This document shows positions 42,785 through 51,688 of a stretch of DNA of 64,000 nucleotides, piece after piece; position 1 is the first letter of the stretch; each line of letters starts with the position of its first letter. Both the position numbers and the translations under genes were made by a program. Origin of the DNA: FEN-299 sp963717945 (GTDB lineage Bacteria > Acidobacteriota > Vicinamibacteria > Vicinamibacterales > Fen-181). The notes under the pieces are model-generated. The model was not told the origin of the DNA. It saw only the letters and a list, made by a program, of their open reading frames with translations, and searched no databases. The stretch is from contig CAVQXT010000007.1 in assembly GCA_963717945.1 (NCBI GenBank), forward strand, positions 806,001 to 870,000. The letters are read 5' to 3'.

Positions 42785-43780
42785 CTACAGATGCGATGCG
42801 TGGCGGATGGAACGCGCCACCTCGCGGCCTCGGGCAAGCCCTTCGCGAGTCAGTTCCTTGAGTCGGGCCCGCGTGACCGCGCCGCCGCCTGTCGCCCACA
42901 TCACCACGGCCCGCCCGATCGTCCAGGTGCCGCCGTAGGCGACCGCCACCTTTGGCACCAGGCCGATGGCCGGAAGCAGTCCCACCAGCTGCCGCGCGGC
43001 CTGGCGGAAGAGCAGCCCGCCGCCCAGCACCCCCAGGATCTCTCCGACGAGCTCGCGCGGCTGACCGTTCTTGCCCGCCGCGAGCGCGAGCCGGTAGCTC
43101 ATCATCAACTGGTTCTTCGTGAGCACGACGATGTCGCCGATGTTGAGCGGGATGTCGAGGACCGGCACGATCTCGGCCAGGCCGGTGCTGAAGGCGTAGC
43201 CGGCATTGGCGCGCGCCGTGTCCTCGATGATCGCGCCAACCAGCTTCGGCCTCAGGACCGGGAACCGCCGCGCCACGCTGGCGCGCGACTCCGGCGCCAC
43301 GACGCGGAACAGCCCGTCGATCACGTGGCCGAACCCGCCGTCGTCGAGCCGGTCGATCGACACCCGCGCCAGGCTCCCGTCGGCGTGCACGGTGCCGTCC
43401 TGCTCGGCCGACCCGATGGCGACCGTCAGGAGCGGCACCTGGCGCGCCGCCCACTGCTTTCTCGTCGCCTTCATGTCCGCCGACACCTCGCGGCCGCGCG
43501 TCACCGCGATGACGATGGTGGGCGCGTCGGCCGGCGCCTGGTGTCCGCCCGGGTGGATGTGCCGCAGGCCGAGCGCCGCGAGCGGGGCATCGACCGCGGT
43601 CAGATAGAGCGTGGGGTCGATCTGGCCCTGCGCGAGCCTGATCGCCAGGGCATCGGCGTCGGCGGTGGTCTCGCCGATCACCAGGATGTGGGCCCGCCGC
43701 CCGGCCTCGCGCCGGATCGCGTCCAGGTCCATTTCCTTCACGATCCGCCAGATTCGCCTGGGCGTGAACGGGCTGGCCAT
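42785..43780 (-). CDS. DUF697-family membrane-associated protein
   Basis: A 331-residue protein. The N-terminal half has a Rossmann-like feel (HILVIGETTADADALAIRLA, PTIVIAVTRG) and no P-loop. The C-terminal half matches DUF697/YcjF: PVLRPKLVGAIIEDTARANA, IPLNIGDIVVLTKNQLMMSYRLA and hydrophobic GLLPAIGLVPKVAVAYGG. DUF697 domains are usually fused to GTPases, but here the GTPase motifs are absent. It is divergent from dcyD across 60 nt. A TerB/DUF697-like relative is at 30152. Confidence 0.75.
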   Translation of the reverse strand: MASPFTPRRIWRIVKEMDLDAIRREAGRRAHILVIGETTADADALAIRLAQGQIDPTLYLTAVDAPLAALGLRHIHPGGHQAPADAPTIVIAVTRGREVSADMKATRKQWAARQVPLLTVAIGSAEQDGTVHADGSLARVSIDRLDDGGFGHVIDGLFRVVAPESRASVARRFPVLRPKLVGAIIEDTARANAGYAFSTGLAEIVPVLDIPLNIGDIVVLTKNQLMMSYRLALAAGKNGQPRELVGEILGVLGGGLLFRQAARQLVGLLPAIGLVPKVAVAYGGTWTIGRAVVMWATGGGAVTRARLKELTREGLARGREVARSIRHASHL

Positions 43781-43841
43781 ACTCTTCAGATTCTACACGC
43801 CCCGTGGTACGCTGTAACGCCCCTAAGGAGCGATCGTCACC

Positions 43842-44837
43842 ATGCACCTCGCACGATTCCCGCGACGTCGGTACACCCAGGGCTGGACCCCGCTCGAGAA
43901 GCTCGATCGCCTTTCGGCGCTGCTCGGCGGCCCGGACCTCTATATCAAGCGCGACGACTTGCTCGGCCTCGCCGGCGGCGGCAACAAGACGCGCAAGCTC
44001 GAATTCCTCGTGGCCGACGCGCTCGCCAGGGGCGCCGACACGCTCATCACCTGCGGCGCGGTCCAGTCGAACCACTGCCGGCTGACGCTCGCGGCGGCGG
44101 TCAAGGAGGGGCTGAAGTGCCGCCTGGTCCTCGAGGAGCGCGTGGCGCACAGCTACAGCCCCGACGCCAGCGGCAACAACTTCCTGTTCCGCCTGCTCGG
44201 CGTCGAGACGCTGACGGTCGTGCCCACCGGCGTGGATCTGGCCGCCGAGATGCAGAAGGCGGCGGACCAGGTCGCGGCCCTCGGCCGGAAGGCGTACATC
44301 ATCCCCGGCGGCGGGTCGAACCCGCTCGGCGCGCTCGGCTACGTGTCGTGCGCGGAGGAGATCCTCGCCCAGACGCACGAGCTCGACATCCGGATCGATC
44401 ACATCGTCTGCGCCAGCGGCAGCACGGGCACGCACGCGGGTCTCATCTGCGGGCTCGTCGGCAACAACACCCAGATCCCGCTGACCGGGATCAACGTCCG
44501 GCGGACGCGCGAGGAGCAGGAGCCGAACGTCCACAAGCTGGCACAGGAGACCGCCGCGCTGCTCGGCATCCCGGGCGGGATCCCGCGCGAGGCGATCACC
44601 GCGCTCGGCGACTGGGTGGGCCCCGGCTACTCGCTGCCGTCGCCCGAGATGGTCGAGGCGGTGCAGTTGCTGGCCCGCGTCGAGGGGATCCTGCTCGACC
44701 CGGTCTACACGGGCAAGGCGATGGCGGGGCTGATCGCGCTCGTGCGGCGCGGCGCATTCAAGAAGGGCGAGCACGTGCTGTTCGTGCACACCGGCGGGGC
44801 GCCGGCGCTGTACGCGTACCAGTCGGTGCTCGTGTAG
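43842..44837 (+). CDS. dcyD: D-cysteine desulfhydrase
   Basis: A 331-residue fold-type II PLP enzyme. The PLP Lys is Lys49 in GGGNKTRKLEF; other signatures are CGAVQSNHCRLTLAAAV, PGGGSNPLGALGYV and CASGSTGTHAGL. The family includes D-cysteine desulfhydrase and ACC deaminase; the segment SYSPDASGNNFLFRLLGVE and overall length favour DcyD, which turns D-cysteine into pyruvate, H2S and ammonia. AAGGAGCG precedes the start. It is followed closely by a secreted-protein gene after a short word-like repeat. Confidence 0.9.
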   Translation: MHLARFPRRRYTQGWTPLEKLDRLSALLGGPDLYIKRDDLLGLAGGGNKTRKLEFLVADALARGADTLITCGAVQSNHCRLTLAAAVKEGLKCRLVLEERVAHSYSPDASGNNFLFRLLGVETLTVVPTGVDLAAEMQKAADQVAALGRKAYIIPGGGSNPLGALGYVSCAEEILAQTHELDIRIDHIVCASGSTGTHAGLICGLVGNNTQIPLTGINVRRTREEQEPNVHKLAQETAALLGIPGGIPREAITALGDWVGPGYSLPSPEMVEAVQLLARVEGILLDPVYTGKAMAGLIALVRRGAFKKGEHVLFVHTGGAPALYAYQSVLV

Positions 44838-44841
44838 AAAG

Positions 44842-44866
44842 GCTCAGGGCTCAGGGCTCAAGACTG
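44842..44866 (+). repeat. Word-like repeat (GGCTCAGGGCTCA)
   Basis: GGCTCAG, GGCTCAG, GGCTCAAG directly after the dcyD stop: the reverse complement of the units seen at 20331. Confidence 0.6.
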
Positions 44867-44881
44867 CCGGGGGAGGACGTG

Positions 44882-45316
44882 ATGAAGAGAGCATTCGGTC
44901 TTGTCGTCGCGGCTCTAACGCTTTCGTGTCTCGTCGTCGCGCCGGGGTTCGCCCAGTCGGGCGGCGACAAGCAGCCGCCCCCCGGCCAGGGAGGGGACAA
45001 GGCGGCCGCAGCCGATCCCGTCAGTGGCGAGTGGGAAGGGCTGGTGGACATGCCGGACGGCCCGCTGCCGTTCGGGATGACGCTCAAACTCGAGCAGGGC
45101 AAGGTGACCGGGGAAATCGGATCGGCGGCCGGAACGGCCACGATCACCGAAGGGGCGTGGGCTGACGGGAAGCTGGCGATTGCGTTCACCTACGCCGACG
45201 GCGCCAGTATCGAGATGGTCGGCACGCTCGCCGATGGCCAGTTCTCGGGCAGCCTCAGTTACGGGGGCGGCCAGATGGTGATGAACTGGGTCGCGAAGAA
45301 GAAGCCCGCGAAGTAG
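44882..45316 (+). CDS. Small secreted protein of unknown function
   Basis: A 144-residue protein with signal peptide (cleavage near GFAQS), a short Gln/Pro/Gly linker and a beta-rich domain (SGEWEGLVDMPDGPLPFGMT, GKVTGEIGSAAGTATITEG, DGQFSGSLSYGGG) of a type common in Acidobacteriota. GGGGGAGG lies 6 nt before the ATG. Probably in the dcyD transcript. Function unknown. Confidence 0.75.
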   Translation: MKRAFGLVVAALTLSCLVVAPGFAQSGGDKQPPPGQGGDKAAAADPVSGEWEGLVDMPDGPLPFGMTLKLEQGKVTGEIGSAAGTATITEGAWADGKLAIAFTYADGASIEMVGTLADGQFSGSLSYGGGQMVMNWVAKKKPAK

Positions 45317-45376
45317 CCCTTCGGGAACACGGCGCGATTCGACTCCGCCCCTTCACTGCAGTACCATGGGTTGTTT

Positions 45377-45399
45377 GCGGCGGTCCACCGGACCGCCGC
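45377..45399 (+). other. Leader hairpin upstream of uvrA
   Basis: A perfect 10-bp stem (GCGGCGGTCC / GGACCGCCGC) with an ACC loop ends 15 nt before the uvrA start, next to the putative ribosome-binding site. It could be a terminator of the preceding gene, an attenuator or a translational regulator. Confidence 0.4.
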
Positions 45400-45413
45400 A
45401 GAGGCCCTCTGCC

Positions 45414-48398
45414 ATGTCCGAGCCGACCGCGGGCACGTCCTCCGAACTCGTCATCCGGGGGGCGCGCACGCACAACCTCAAGAACATCGACCTGACGTTG
45501 CCCTCCAACGCCCTGGTCATCATCACGGGCGTGAGCGGGTCGGGCAAGTCGTCGCTGGCCTTCGACACGATCTACGCCGAGGGGCAGCGGCGCTACGTCG
45601 AGTCGCTGTCGGCCTACGCGCGGCAGTTCCTCGAGCGGATGGAGAAGCCCGAGGTCGACGCGATCGACGGCGTGTCGCCGGCCATCGCCATCCGCCAGAA
45701 GAACAGCGCCAGGAACCCGCGGTCGACCGTCGGTACCACCACCGAGATCCACGACTACCTGCGGCTGCTCTACGCGCGCGCCGGCCGGACGTTCTGCACC
45801 GGCTGCGGCGAGGAGGTGGTCCGCGAGAGCCCGGAGGTCGTGGCGCGGCGGCTGGCCGCGCTGCCCGAGGGGACGCGGCTCGTCATCGGCTTCGAGATGC
45901 CGGTCGTCAGCGCCGCGGTTCCCTCCCCGGGCGACGCCGCCGAGCCGGCGGACGATTCGGGGGAGAACGGGCACGGGGCGGCGGGCGAGGCGAACGGGGC
46001 GAACGGGGCGCCGGTGAGCGCCGCCGACCCCGTGGCGGCGACGCTCGACGTCCTGCGCCGCCGGGGCTTCGGCCGGCTGCTCGTCGACGGCCGCGCGGCC
46101 GTGTCGTTCGACGACGTGGCGGTGGAACTGCTCAAGGACCGGGCGACGCTGCACGTGGTGGTCGATCGCGTGAGGGTCCAGCCCGACGTCCTGACGCGCC
46201 TGACCGACTCGATCGAGACGGCCTACGCCGAGGGTGGAGGAGCGGCCTTCGCGCTGGAACTGCCGGCGGCCGATCCCGGCCGGGCCGCGGGCCAGGAGGC
46301 CCGCGCCACTTCACAGTCGGTGGGGCCGGCGTCCTCGCCGGCCGGGACCGCGACCAGCAAGCCGACGTTCCATGTTTTCTCGGAGCGGTTCGAGTGCCGG
46401 GTGTGCGGCATTTCGTACGAGGATCCGCAACCGCGGCTGTTCTCGTTCAACAATCCGTTCGGCGCGTGCCCGACCTGCCACGGCTTCGGCAACGTCATCG
46501 AGCTCGACATCGACCTGGTCGTGCCGGACCCGACGCGTTCGATCCAGGACAACGCCGTCGAGCCGTGGAGCAAGCCGCATTACCGGGCCAACCTCGCCGA
46601 CCTGAAGCGGGCGGCGCGGTCGCGCGGCGTCCGGCTCAACGTGCCGTGGGCCGACCTCACGCCCGAGGAGCGGCGGTTCGTGATCGACGGCGACGGCGAG
46701 TACGAGGGGGTCCGCGGCTTCTTCGCCTGGCTCGAGCGGAAGAAATACAAGGTGCACGTCCGGGTGTTCCTCAGCCGGTACCGCGGCTACCAGACCTGCC
46801 CGGACTGCGGGGGCGCGCGGCTGCGCCGGGAGGCCCGCGCCGTGCAGGTGGGCGGCCTGACGATCGACCGGGTGTGCGCGCTCACGGTCCGCGAGGCCAC
46901 GCGGTTCTTCGAGCGCCTCGAGCTGTCCGCGCGCGAGGCCGCCATCGCGGACAAGGTGCTGGCCGAGATCCGCCGCCGGCTCGGGTTCCTGATCGAGGTG
47001 GGGCTCGACTACCTGACGCTCGACCGGCTGTCGTCCACGCTCTCGGGCGGCGAGTCGCAGCGCATCAACCTGGCGACCTCGCTCGGATCGGCGCTGGTCG
47101 GCACGCTCTACGTGCTCGACGAGCCGTCGATCGGCCTGCACCCGCGCGACAACCAGCGGCTCATCGACATCCTCCGCCAGCTTCGCGACCAGGGCAATAC
47201 GGTCCTGGTCGTCGAGCACGACGCCGACATGATCCGGGTCGCCGACCACATCGTGGACCTCGGGCTGGGGGCGGGGGAGCAGGGCGGGCGCGTGGTGTTC
47301 TCGGGCACGCTCGACGGCCTGATGGCGGATGCTCACTCGCTGACTGCGCGCTACCTGCGGCACGAGCTGTCCATCCCGGTGCCGCGCACCCGCCGCCGCG
47401 GGGCGCCCCAGCGGATCCGCCTGCTCGGCGCCAGCGAGCACAACCTCAAGAAGATCGACGTGGCGATCCCGCTGAACACGCTGACGTGCGTGACCGGCGT
47501 GAGCGGCTCGGGCAAGTCGACGCTCGTGCACGACATCCTCTACCCGGCCATCAAGCGCCTGAAGGGGGACTGGGAGGGGAAGATCGGGGCGCACCGCGGC
47601 CTGCAGGGGGCCGAGCACATCCTCGACGCGGTGCTGGTCGACCAGATGCCGATCGGCCGGACGCCGCGATCCAACCCGGTGACCTACCTGAAGGCGTTCG
47701 ACCCGATCCGCGAGCTGTTCGCGTCGACCAAGGACGCGCGGTCGCGCGGGCTGACGGCCAGCCACTTCTCGTTCAACGTGGCCGGAGGGCGGTGCGAGGC
47801 CTGCGAGGGCGAGGGGCAGATTCGCGTCGAGATGCAGTTCCTGGCGGATGTGTTCGTGCCGTGCGAGGAGTGCGACGGCAAGCGCTTCAAGCCGCAGGTG
47901 CTCGAGGTGCGCTATCGCGGGCGCAACGTGCACGAGGTGCTCAACATGACGGTGCGGGAGGCGCTGGCCTTCTTCGCGGCCTCCCAGAAGGTGCTGCGCC
48001 GGCTGCACCTGCTCGACGAGATCGGTCTCGGCTACCTGCGCCTCGGCCAGCCGGCGACCACGCTGTCGGGCGGCGAGGCGCAGCGGATCAAGATCGCGTC
48101 GCACCTGGCCTCCCGCACCGGCGACCGGCTGCTCTATATCCTCGACGAGCCGACGACCGGCCTGCACTTCGACGACATCGCCAAGCTGCTGGCGGCGTTC
48201 CAGAAGCTGCTGCAGGCCGGGCACACGCTGCTCGTGATCGAGCACAATCTCGACGTCATCAAGACCGCCGACTACATCATCGACCTCGGTCCGGAGGGGG
48301 GCGAGGACGGCGGCCGGATCGTGGCGCTGGGAACGCCCGAGGAGGTGGCCCAGGTGGAGGCGTCGCACACCGGGCGGTATCTGCGCGGCGTCCTGTAG
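45414..48398 (+). CDS. uvrA: Excinuclease ABC subunit A
   Basis: A 994-residue UvrA, slightly longer than the usual 940-960. It has two ABC ATPase modules (GVSGSGKSSLAFDTIYAEGQ, and GVSGSGKSTLVHDILY), zinc modules (CRVCGISYEDP with CPTCHGFG; CEACEGEGQIRVE with CEECDGKRF), and signature LSGGESQRINLA. UvrA2 finds bulky DNA lesions and loads UvrB. Two insertions stand out: an acidic/Gly-rich loop near residue 180-200 (EPADDSGENGHGAAGEANGA) and a segment near 289-312 encoded by palindromes of an intergenic repeat family. No uvrB is in the window; uvrC lies 8 kb downstream. Confidence 0.96.
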   Translation: MSEPTAGTSSELVIRGARTHNLKNIDLTLPSNALVIITGVSGSGKSSLAFDTIYAEGQRRYVESLSAYARQFLERMEKPEVDAIDGVSPAIAIRQKNSARNPRSTVGTTTEIHDYLRLLYARAGRTFCTGCGEEVVRESPEVVARRLAALPEGTRLVIGFEMPVVSAAVPSPGDAAEPADDSGENGHGAAGEANGANGAPVSAADPVAATLDVLRRRGFGRLLVDGRAAVSFDDVAVELLKDRATLHVVVDRVRVQPDVLTRLTDSIETAYAEGGGAAFALELPAADPGRAAGQEARATSQSVGPASSPAGTATSKPTFHVFSERFECRVCGISYEDPQPRLFSFNNPFGACPTCHGFGNVIELDIDLVVPDPTRSIQDNAVEPWSKPHYRANLADLKRAARSRGVRLNVPWADLTPEERRFVIDGDGEYEGVRGFFAWLERKKYKVHVRVFLSRYRGYQTCPDCGGARLRREARAVQVGGLTIDRVCALTVREATRFFERLELSAREAAIADKVLAEIRRRLGFLIEVGLDYLTLDRLSSTLSGGESQRINLATSLGSALVGTLYVLDEPSIGLHPRDNQRLIDILRQLRDQGNTVLVVEHDADMIRVADHIVDLGLGAGEQGGRVVFSGTLDGLMADAHSLTARYLRHELSIPVPRTRRRGAPQRIRLLGASEHNLKKIDVAIPLNTLTCVTGVSGSGKSTLVHDILYPAIKRLKGDWEGKIGAHRGLQGAEHILDAVLVDQMPIGRTPRSNPVTYLKAFDPIRELFASTKDARSRGLTASHFSFNVAGGRCEACEGEGQIRVEMQFLADVFVPCEECDGKRFKPQVLEVRYRGRNVHEVLNMTVREALAFFAASQKVLRRLHLLDEIGLGYLRLGQPATTLSGGEAQRIKIASHLASRTGDRLLYILDEPTTGLHFDDIAKLLAAFQKLLQAGHTLLVIEHNLDVIKTADYIIDLGPEGGEDGGRIVALGTPEEVAQVEASHTGRYLRGVL
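46287..46343. repeat. Intergenic-type palindromes inside uvrA
   Basis: GCGGGCC, loop AGGA, GGCCCGC (46287-46304), then GTGGGGCC and GGCCGGC, loop GTCCTC, GCCGGCC (46324-46343). The order and AGGA loop match the intergenic element at 52970-53026. Read in frame they encode part of the UvrA insertion. Confidence 0.65.
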
Positions 48399-48424
48399 TC
48401 CGTCCTACAGGGCCGGCCTGTCGG

Positions 48425-48505
48425 TATGGCGCAGGCCTGAAGGCCTGCGCTATCTGTGAAACTTCTCGTGATCTCCAGATAGCGCAGGGCTTCAGCCCTG
48501 CGCCG
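48425..48505. repeat. Bipartite palindromic repeat (GCGCAGGGC type)
   Basis: Two adjacent hairpins: GCGCAGGC, loop CTGAAG, GCCTGCGC, and GCGCAGGGC, loop TTCA, GCCCTGCGC, facing each other around ATCTG...CAGATA. A near copy is at 60011-60097. It fills the gap between uvrA and the glycosylase gene. Confidence 0.7.
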
Positions 48506-48519
48506 CAAGGCGTAAGCCG

Positions 48520-49191
48520 ATGAAACTTCCCCGTTCCTTCTACGCCCGCCCGACCCTGACGGTCGCCCGCGACCTGCTCGGCAAGGTGCTGGTCCACCGC
48601 GCCCCCGACGGGATCACCGCCGGCGCGATCGTCGAGGTGGAGGCGTACATCGGCGAGTCCGACCCGGCCTGCCACGCGGCCCCCGGGCCGACGGCGAGGA
48701 ACCAGCCGCTCTACGGTCCCCCGGGCCATGCCTACGTCTACCTGAACTACGGCATTCACAACCTCTTCAACGTCGTCACCGAGCGGGACGGCCAGCCGGC
48801 CGCGGTCCTCGTGCGGGCGCTCCTGCCGATCGAGGGGATCGAGCTGATGCGGCGTCGGCGCGCGCCCGACAGGCGCAGCCCCGACGCGATTCCCGAACAC
48901 GAGTTGTGCCGCGGTCCCGGGAGCCTGGCGCGCGCGATGGGGATCACGCTGGCCGACAACCGCGCGGACCTGTGCGGGCGGCGGCTCTGGCTGGAAGACC
49001 GCGGGATCGCCTATCCGGGCGTCGGGTGGAGCTCGCGGATCGGCATCACCGCCGGCGTCGAGCACCAGTGGCGCGGGTTCGTCAGCGGATGCCCTGCGGT
49101 GTCCGGGAGGCCGAAGACTTCAGCCAGTCGGCCAGGGGGGCGTCGAGGCGCCGCACGACGTCCCGGCAGGCGTCGATCCGGTCAACGGTGA
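48520..49191 (+). CDS. mpg: 3-methyladenine DNA glycosylase (AAG/MPG type)
   Basis: A 223-residue AAG-family enzyme. Family marks include SFYARPTLTVARDLLGKVLV, the catalytic-region Glu in AIVEVEAYIGESDPACHA, and GHAYVYLNYGIHNLFNVV. It excises alkylated purines in base-excision repair. The conserved domain ends near FVSGCPAVSG; the last 35 residues are an Arg/Gly-rich extension overlapping by 110 nt the convergent peptidase gene. The usual family length is near 190-200, so an indel near the 3' end may have lost the original stop. It follows uvrA after a palindromic repeat. Confidence 0.9.
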   Translation: MKLPRSFYARPTLTVARDLLGKVLVHRAPDGITAGAIVEVEAYIGESDPACHAAPGPTARNQPLYGPPGHAYVYLNYGIHNLFNVVTERDGQPAAVLVRALLPIEGIELMRRRRAPDRRSPDAIPEHELCRGPGSLARAMGITLADNRADLCGRRLWLEDRGIAYPGVGWSSRIGITAGVEHQWRGFVSGCPAVSGRPKTSASRPGGRRGAARRPGRRRSGQR

Positions 49192-51688
49192 GCTGCAGCG
49201 TCCGCGGGATCGCGGCGGTCTTGTCGGCGAAGAGCTGGCGGACGCTGTCCCGCGCCTCGGCGTCGCAGAGCTGACCCGCGCCGGCCACCAGCGCCGACAA
49301 GGCCTCCGGCTCCGCAAACCCCTGCCGTACGTCGTTCCAGTGCGAGGCCGCGACCTTCCAGGCCTCCGACTGCGCGGCCGGGTTCGCCAGCGCGGCCGAC
49401 AGCCACTCGGGCCAGGGGGCGCGTCCCCCGGTCGGGGCGATCCCATTTGCCAGCACGCCGATCACGAACGCCGCGTCGGGCGTCGTCGTCAGCACCTCCC
49501 GCTCGTCGAGCGCGCGAAGGCGCGGCAGCAGGTCGGCGCCAGCCGTGACCGCGGCCAGGCGGACGACGAGCGGCATGAGGGTGGGGCCGATGCGATCGCG
49601 GCCGGCGAGGTGCGCGTCGATCATCGCCCTCGCCGTGGCGAGCACGTCTTTGTCGCGTCCGGCCCGGCCCATGATGTCGAGCACGGCGCGACGCTGCCGG
49701 GCGCGGCCCTCGCTCTCGTCTGGCGCCGCCTTCCACCCCAGCCCCTGCTCGACGGGTGAGAAGACGCGCGTGACCCACGACTCGAACGCCGCGTGATCGG
49801 GGCCGGGCACCAGGTAGTCCCTGACGAAGGTCAGCTCGCGGTCGAGCTCTTCGATGACCTCCGGCGTCGAGTCCGCCGCCAGCGCGGCCGCGATCGCGAG
49901 GTAGTCGCCGATTCGCTGATGCCCGGCGCGCGCCAGGTCCCACGCGTCTTCGAGAAGGCGAACGCGCTCGGCCGGCGTCAACTGGCTCTCCGCGGTCGCC
50001 GCCAGCCTGGTCAGAGCGTCGGCCGTGTAGGACGAGTAGTAGTACCCGTTCGCGCCGGCGTTGGCGAACACGGCCGGGAAGCACCCGGCAAGCCTGAAGG
50101 TCTGACGCGGCGCGGCCAGCACGAACGTGGAGGCGGCCGGTCGCGCGGCGCCGTCGCCGATGCCGCGCAGCCCGATCGGAATCGTCCAGGCCGAATCCTC
50201 CGGGCTCCCGGGCGGCGCGCCGGGCGAGAAGCGGCGCGCGCTCGCGGTCACCACCGTGTCGCCTCCATCGCAGGAGGACTCGATGCCCACCTCCGGCACG
50301 CCGGGCCTGGTGATGAAGCCGGACAGCACCGCCGCGACCGGCTGGCCCGACGCGGCCTGCAGGGCCGCGCCCAGGTCCTCGGTGGTCGCCGAGCCGAACG
50401 CATGGGCGTGCACGAACGCGACCAGGGCCTTGTGAAACGGCTCGGGACCCAGCCAGGCCTCGACCATCCGGACGACGGCCGCCCCCTTGTCGTAAGCGAT
50501 CGGATCGAACGACTCCTCGATCTCGGCCGCGGTCGCGACCGGCGCGCGCACGGCCCGCGTGGACTTCAGCGCGTCGAGCCGCATCACGCTGCCGGCGCTC
50601 GTCACCCCGTCGAGCCCGGGACGCCACTGGGGCTTCCAGCTCTCGAGCGCCTTGGGAGCCATCCACGTGGCGAAGCCCTCGTTCAGCCACAGGTCGTCCC
50701 ACGACGCCATGGTGACGACGTCGCCGAGCCACAGGTGGGCGATCTCGTGCGACAGGACCGACGCCTCGCTTGCCAGCGCCGACTCCGGGGCCGTGCCGGG
50801 GTTCGCCAGCAGGCCTTCGTCGAAGAAGATCGCCCCGGCGTTCTCCATCGCGCCGGGGAAATCCCCGGGCACGGCCACCAGGTCGAGCTTCCGGAAGGGG
50901 TAGTGGAACGCGAAGTACCGGTTGTCGAACGCGAAGATCTGCTCGGCCGCCTCGAGCGCGAAACGCGCCGCGTCCTTGCGCTCGGGCCGCGTGCAGACCC
51001 GGACGGGGATCGGCCCGGCCGACCCCTCCGCGCACTGGAAGTCCCCGACGGCGAGCGCCACCAGGTAGGTCGACATCCTCGGCGTCGTCCCGAAGCGCAC
51101 CGTGTGCGTGCCGGGCTTCGGGCCCGGCGTGTCGGACACCACGGGGCCGTTCGAGATCGCCGTGAGCCCCTGGTCGATCACGGCCGACAGGGCGAAACTG
51201 GCCTTCGCGGCCGGCTCGTCGACGCACGGGAACACGCGCCGCGCGTCGGCGGCCTCCATCTGGCTCAGCACGTAATTCCGGCCCGCGGTGCGGACGACGT
51301 AGAGGCCGCGCCCGTCGTGCGTCAGCCGGCCGTCGTACTCGACGTGGAGCCTGGCCTTGCCCGGCGGCAGCCGTGCGGGCAGGGTGAAGGTGACGGTGCC
51401 CGCCGCCGCGTCCACGGCAACCGTCGGATGGACGGGGGCCCCGTCGGGCACCGTGAGCGACGAGTCCACGATCTCGAGATCGACCGCGTCGAGCGTGAAC
51501 TTGAAGGTGGCCTTGAGCACCTGGAGGTCGATCGTCAGGTCGCCGCTGAACGAGGAGGTGCCGACCTCCGGCGTGAGGGTCAGCTGGTAGTGCAGCGGCT
51601 GGACGTCCGGGGGCGGGCCGCCGGCGGCGGGCGGCGACACGAGCGCCACCAGCAGGCCGACGATCGCGCCGGCGCGCCGGCCACTCAC
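49082..51688 (-). CDS. Secreted M1-family aminopeptidase
   Basis: An 868-residue zinc aminopeptidase. After a signal peptide comes the M1 N-terminal beta domain, the exopeptidase motif GAMENAG, the zinc site HEIAHLWLGDVVTMASWDD with LWLNEGFATW (HExxH-x18-E), and a long helical C-terminal (ERAP1-like) domain. It cuts N-terminal residues from peptides, here probably in the periplasm. It starts at a GTG overlapping the HtrA stop (GTGA), so the two proteases are translationally coupled. The 3' end overlaps the convergent glycosylase gene by 110 nt. Confidence 0.93.
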   Translation of the reverse strand: MSGRRAGAIVGLLVALVSPPAAGGPPPDVQPLHYQLTLTPEVGTSSFSGDLTIDLQVLKATFKFTLDAVDLEIVDSSLTVPDGAPVHPTVAVDAAAGTVTFTLPARLPPGKARLHVEYDGRLTHDGRGLYVVRTAGRNYVLSQMEAADARRVFPCVDEPAAKASFALSAVIDQGLTAISNGPVVSDTPGPKPGTHTVRFGTTPRMSTYLVALAVGDFQCAEGSAGPIPVRVCTRPERKDAARFALEAAEQIFAFDNRYFAFHYPFRKLDLVAVPGDFPGAMENAGAIFFDEGLLANPGTAPESALASEASVLSHEIAHLWLGDVVTMASWDDLWLNEGFATWMAPKALESWKPQWRPGLDGVTSAGSVMRLDALKSTRAVRAPVATAAEIEESFDPIAYDKGAAVVRMVEAWLGPEPFHKALVAFVHAHAFGSATTEDLGAALQAASGQPVAAVLSGFITRPGVPEVGIESSCDGGDTVVTASARRFSPGAPPGSPEDSAWTIPIGLRGIGDGAARPAASTFVLAAPRQTFRLAGCFPAVFANAGANGYYYSSYTADALTRLAATAESQLTPAERVRLLEDAWDLARAGHQRIGDYLAIAAALAADSTPEVIEELDRELTFVRDYLVPGPDHAAFESWVTRVFSPVEQGLGWKAAPDESEGRARQRRAVLDIMGRAGRDKDVLATARAMIDAHLAGRDRIGPTLMPLVVRLAAVTAGADLLPRLRALDEREVLTTTPDAAFVIGVLANGIAPTGGRAPWPEWLSAALANPAAQSEAWKVAASHWNDVRQGFAEPEALSALVAGAGQLCDAEARDSVRQLFADKTAAIPRTLQLTVDRIDACRDVVRRLDAPLADWLKSSASRTPQGIR

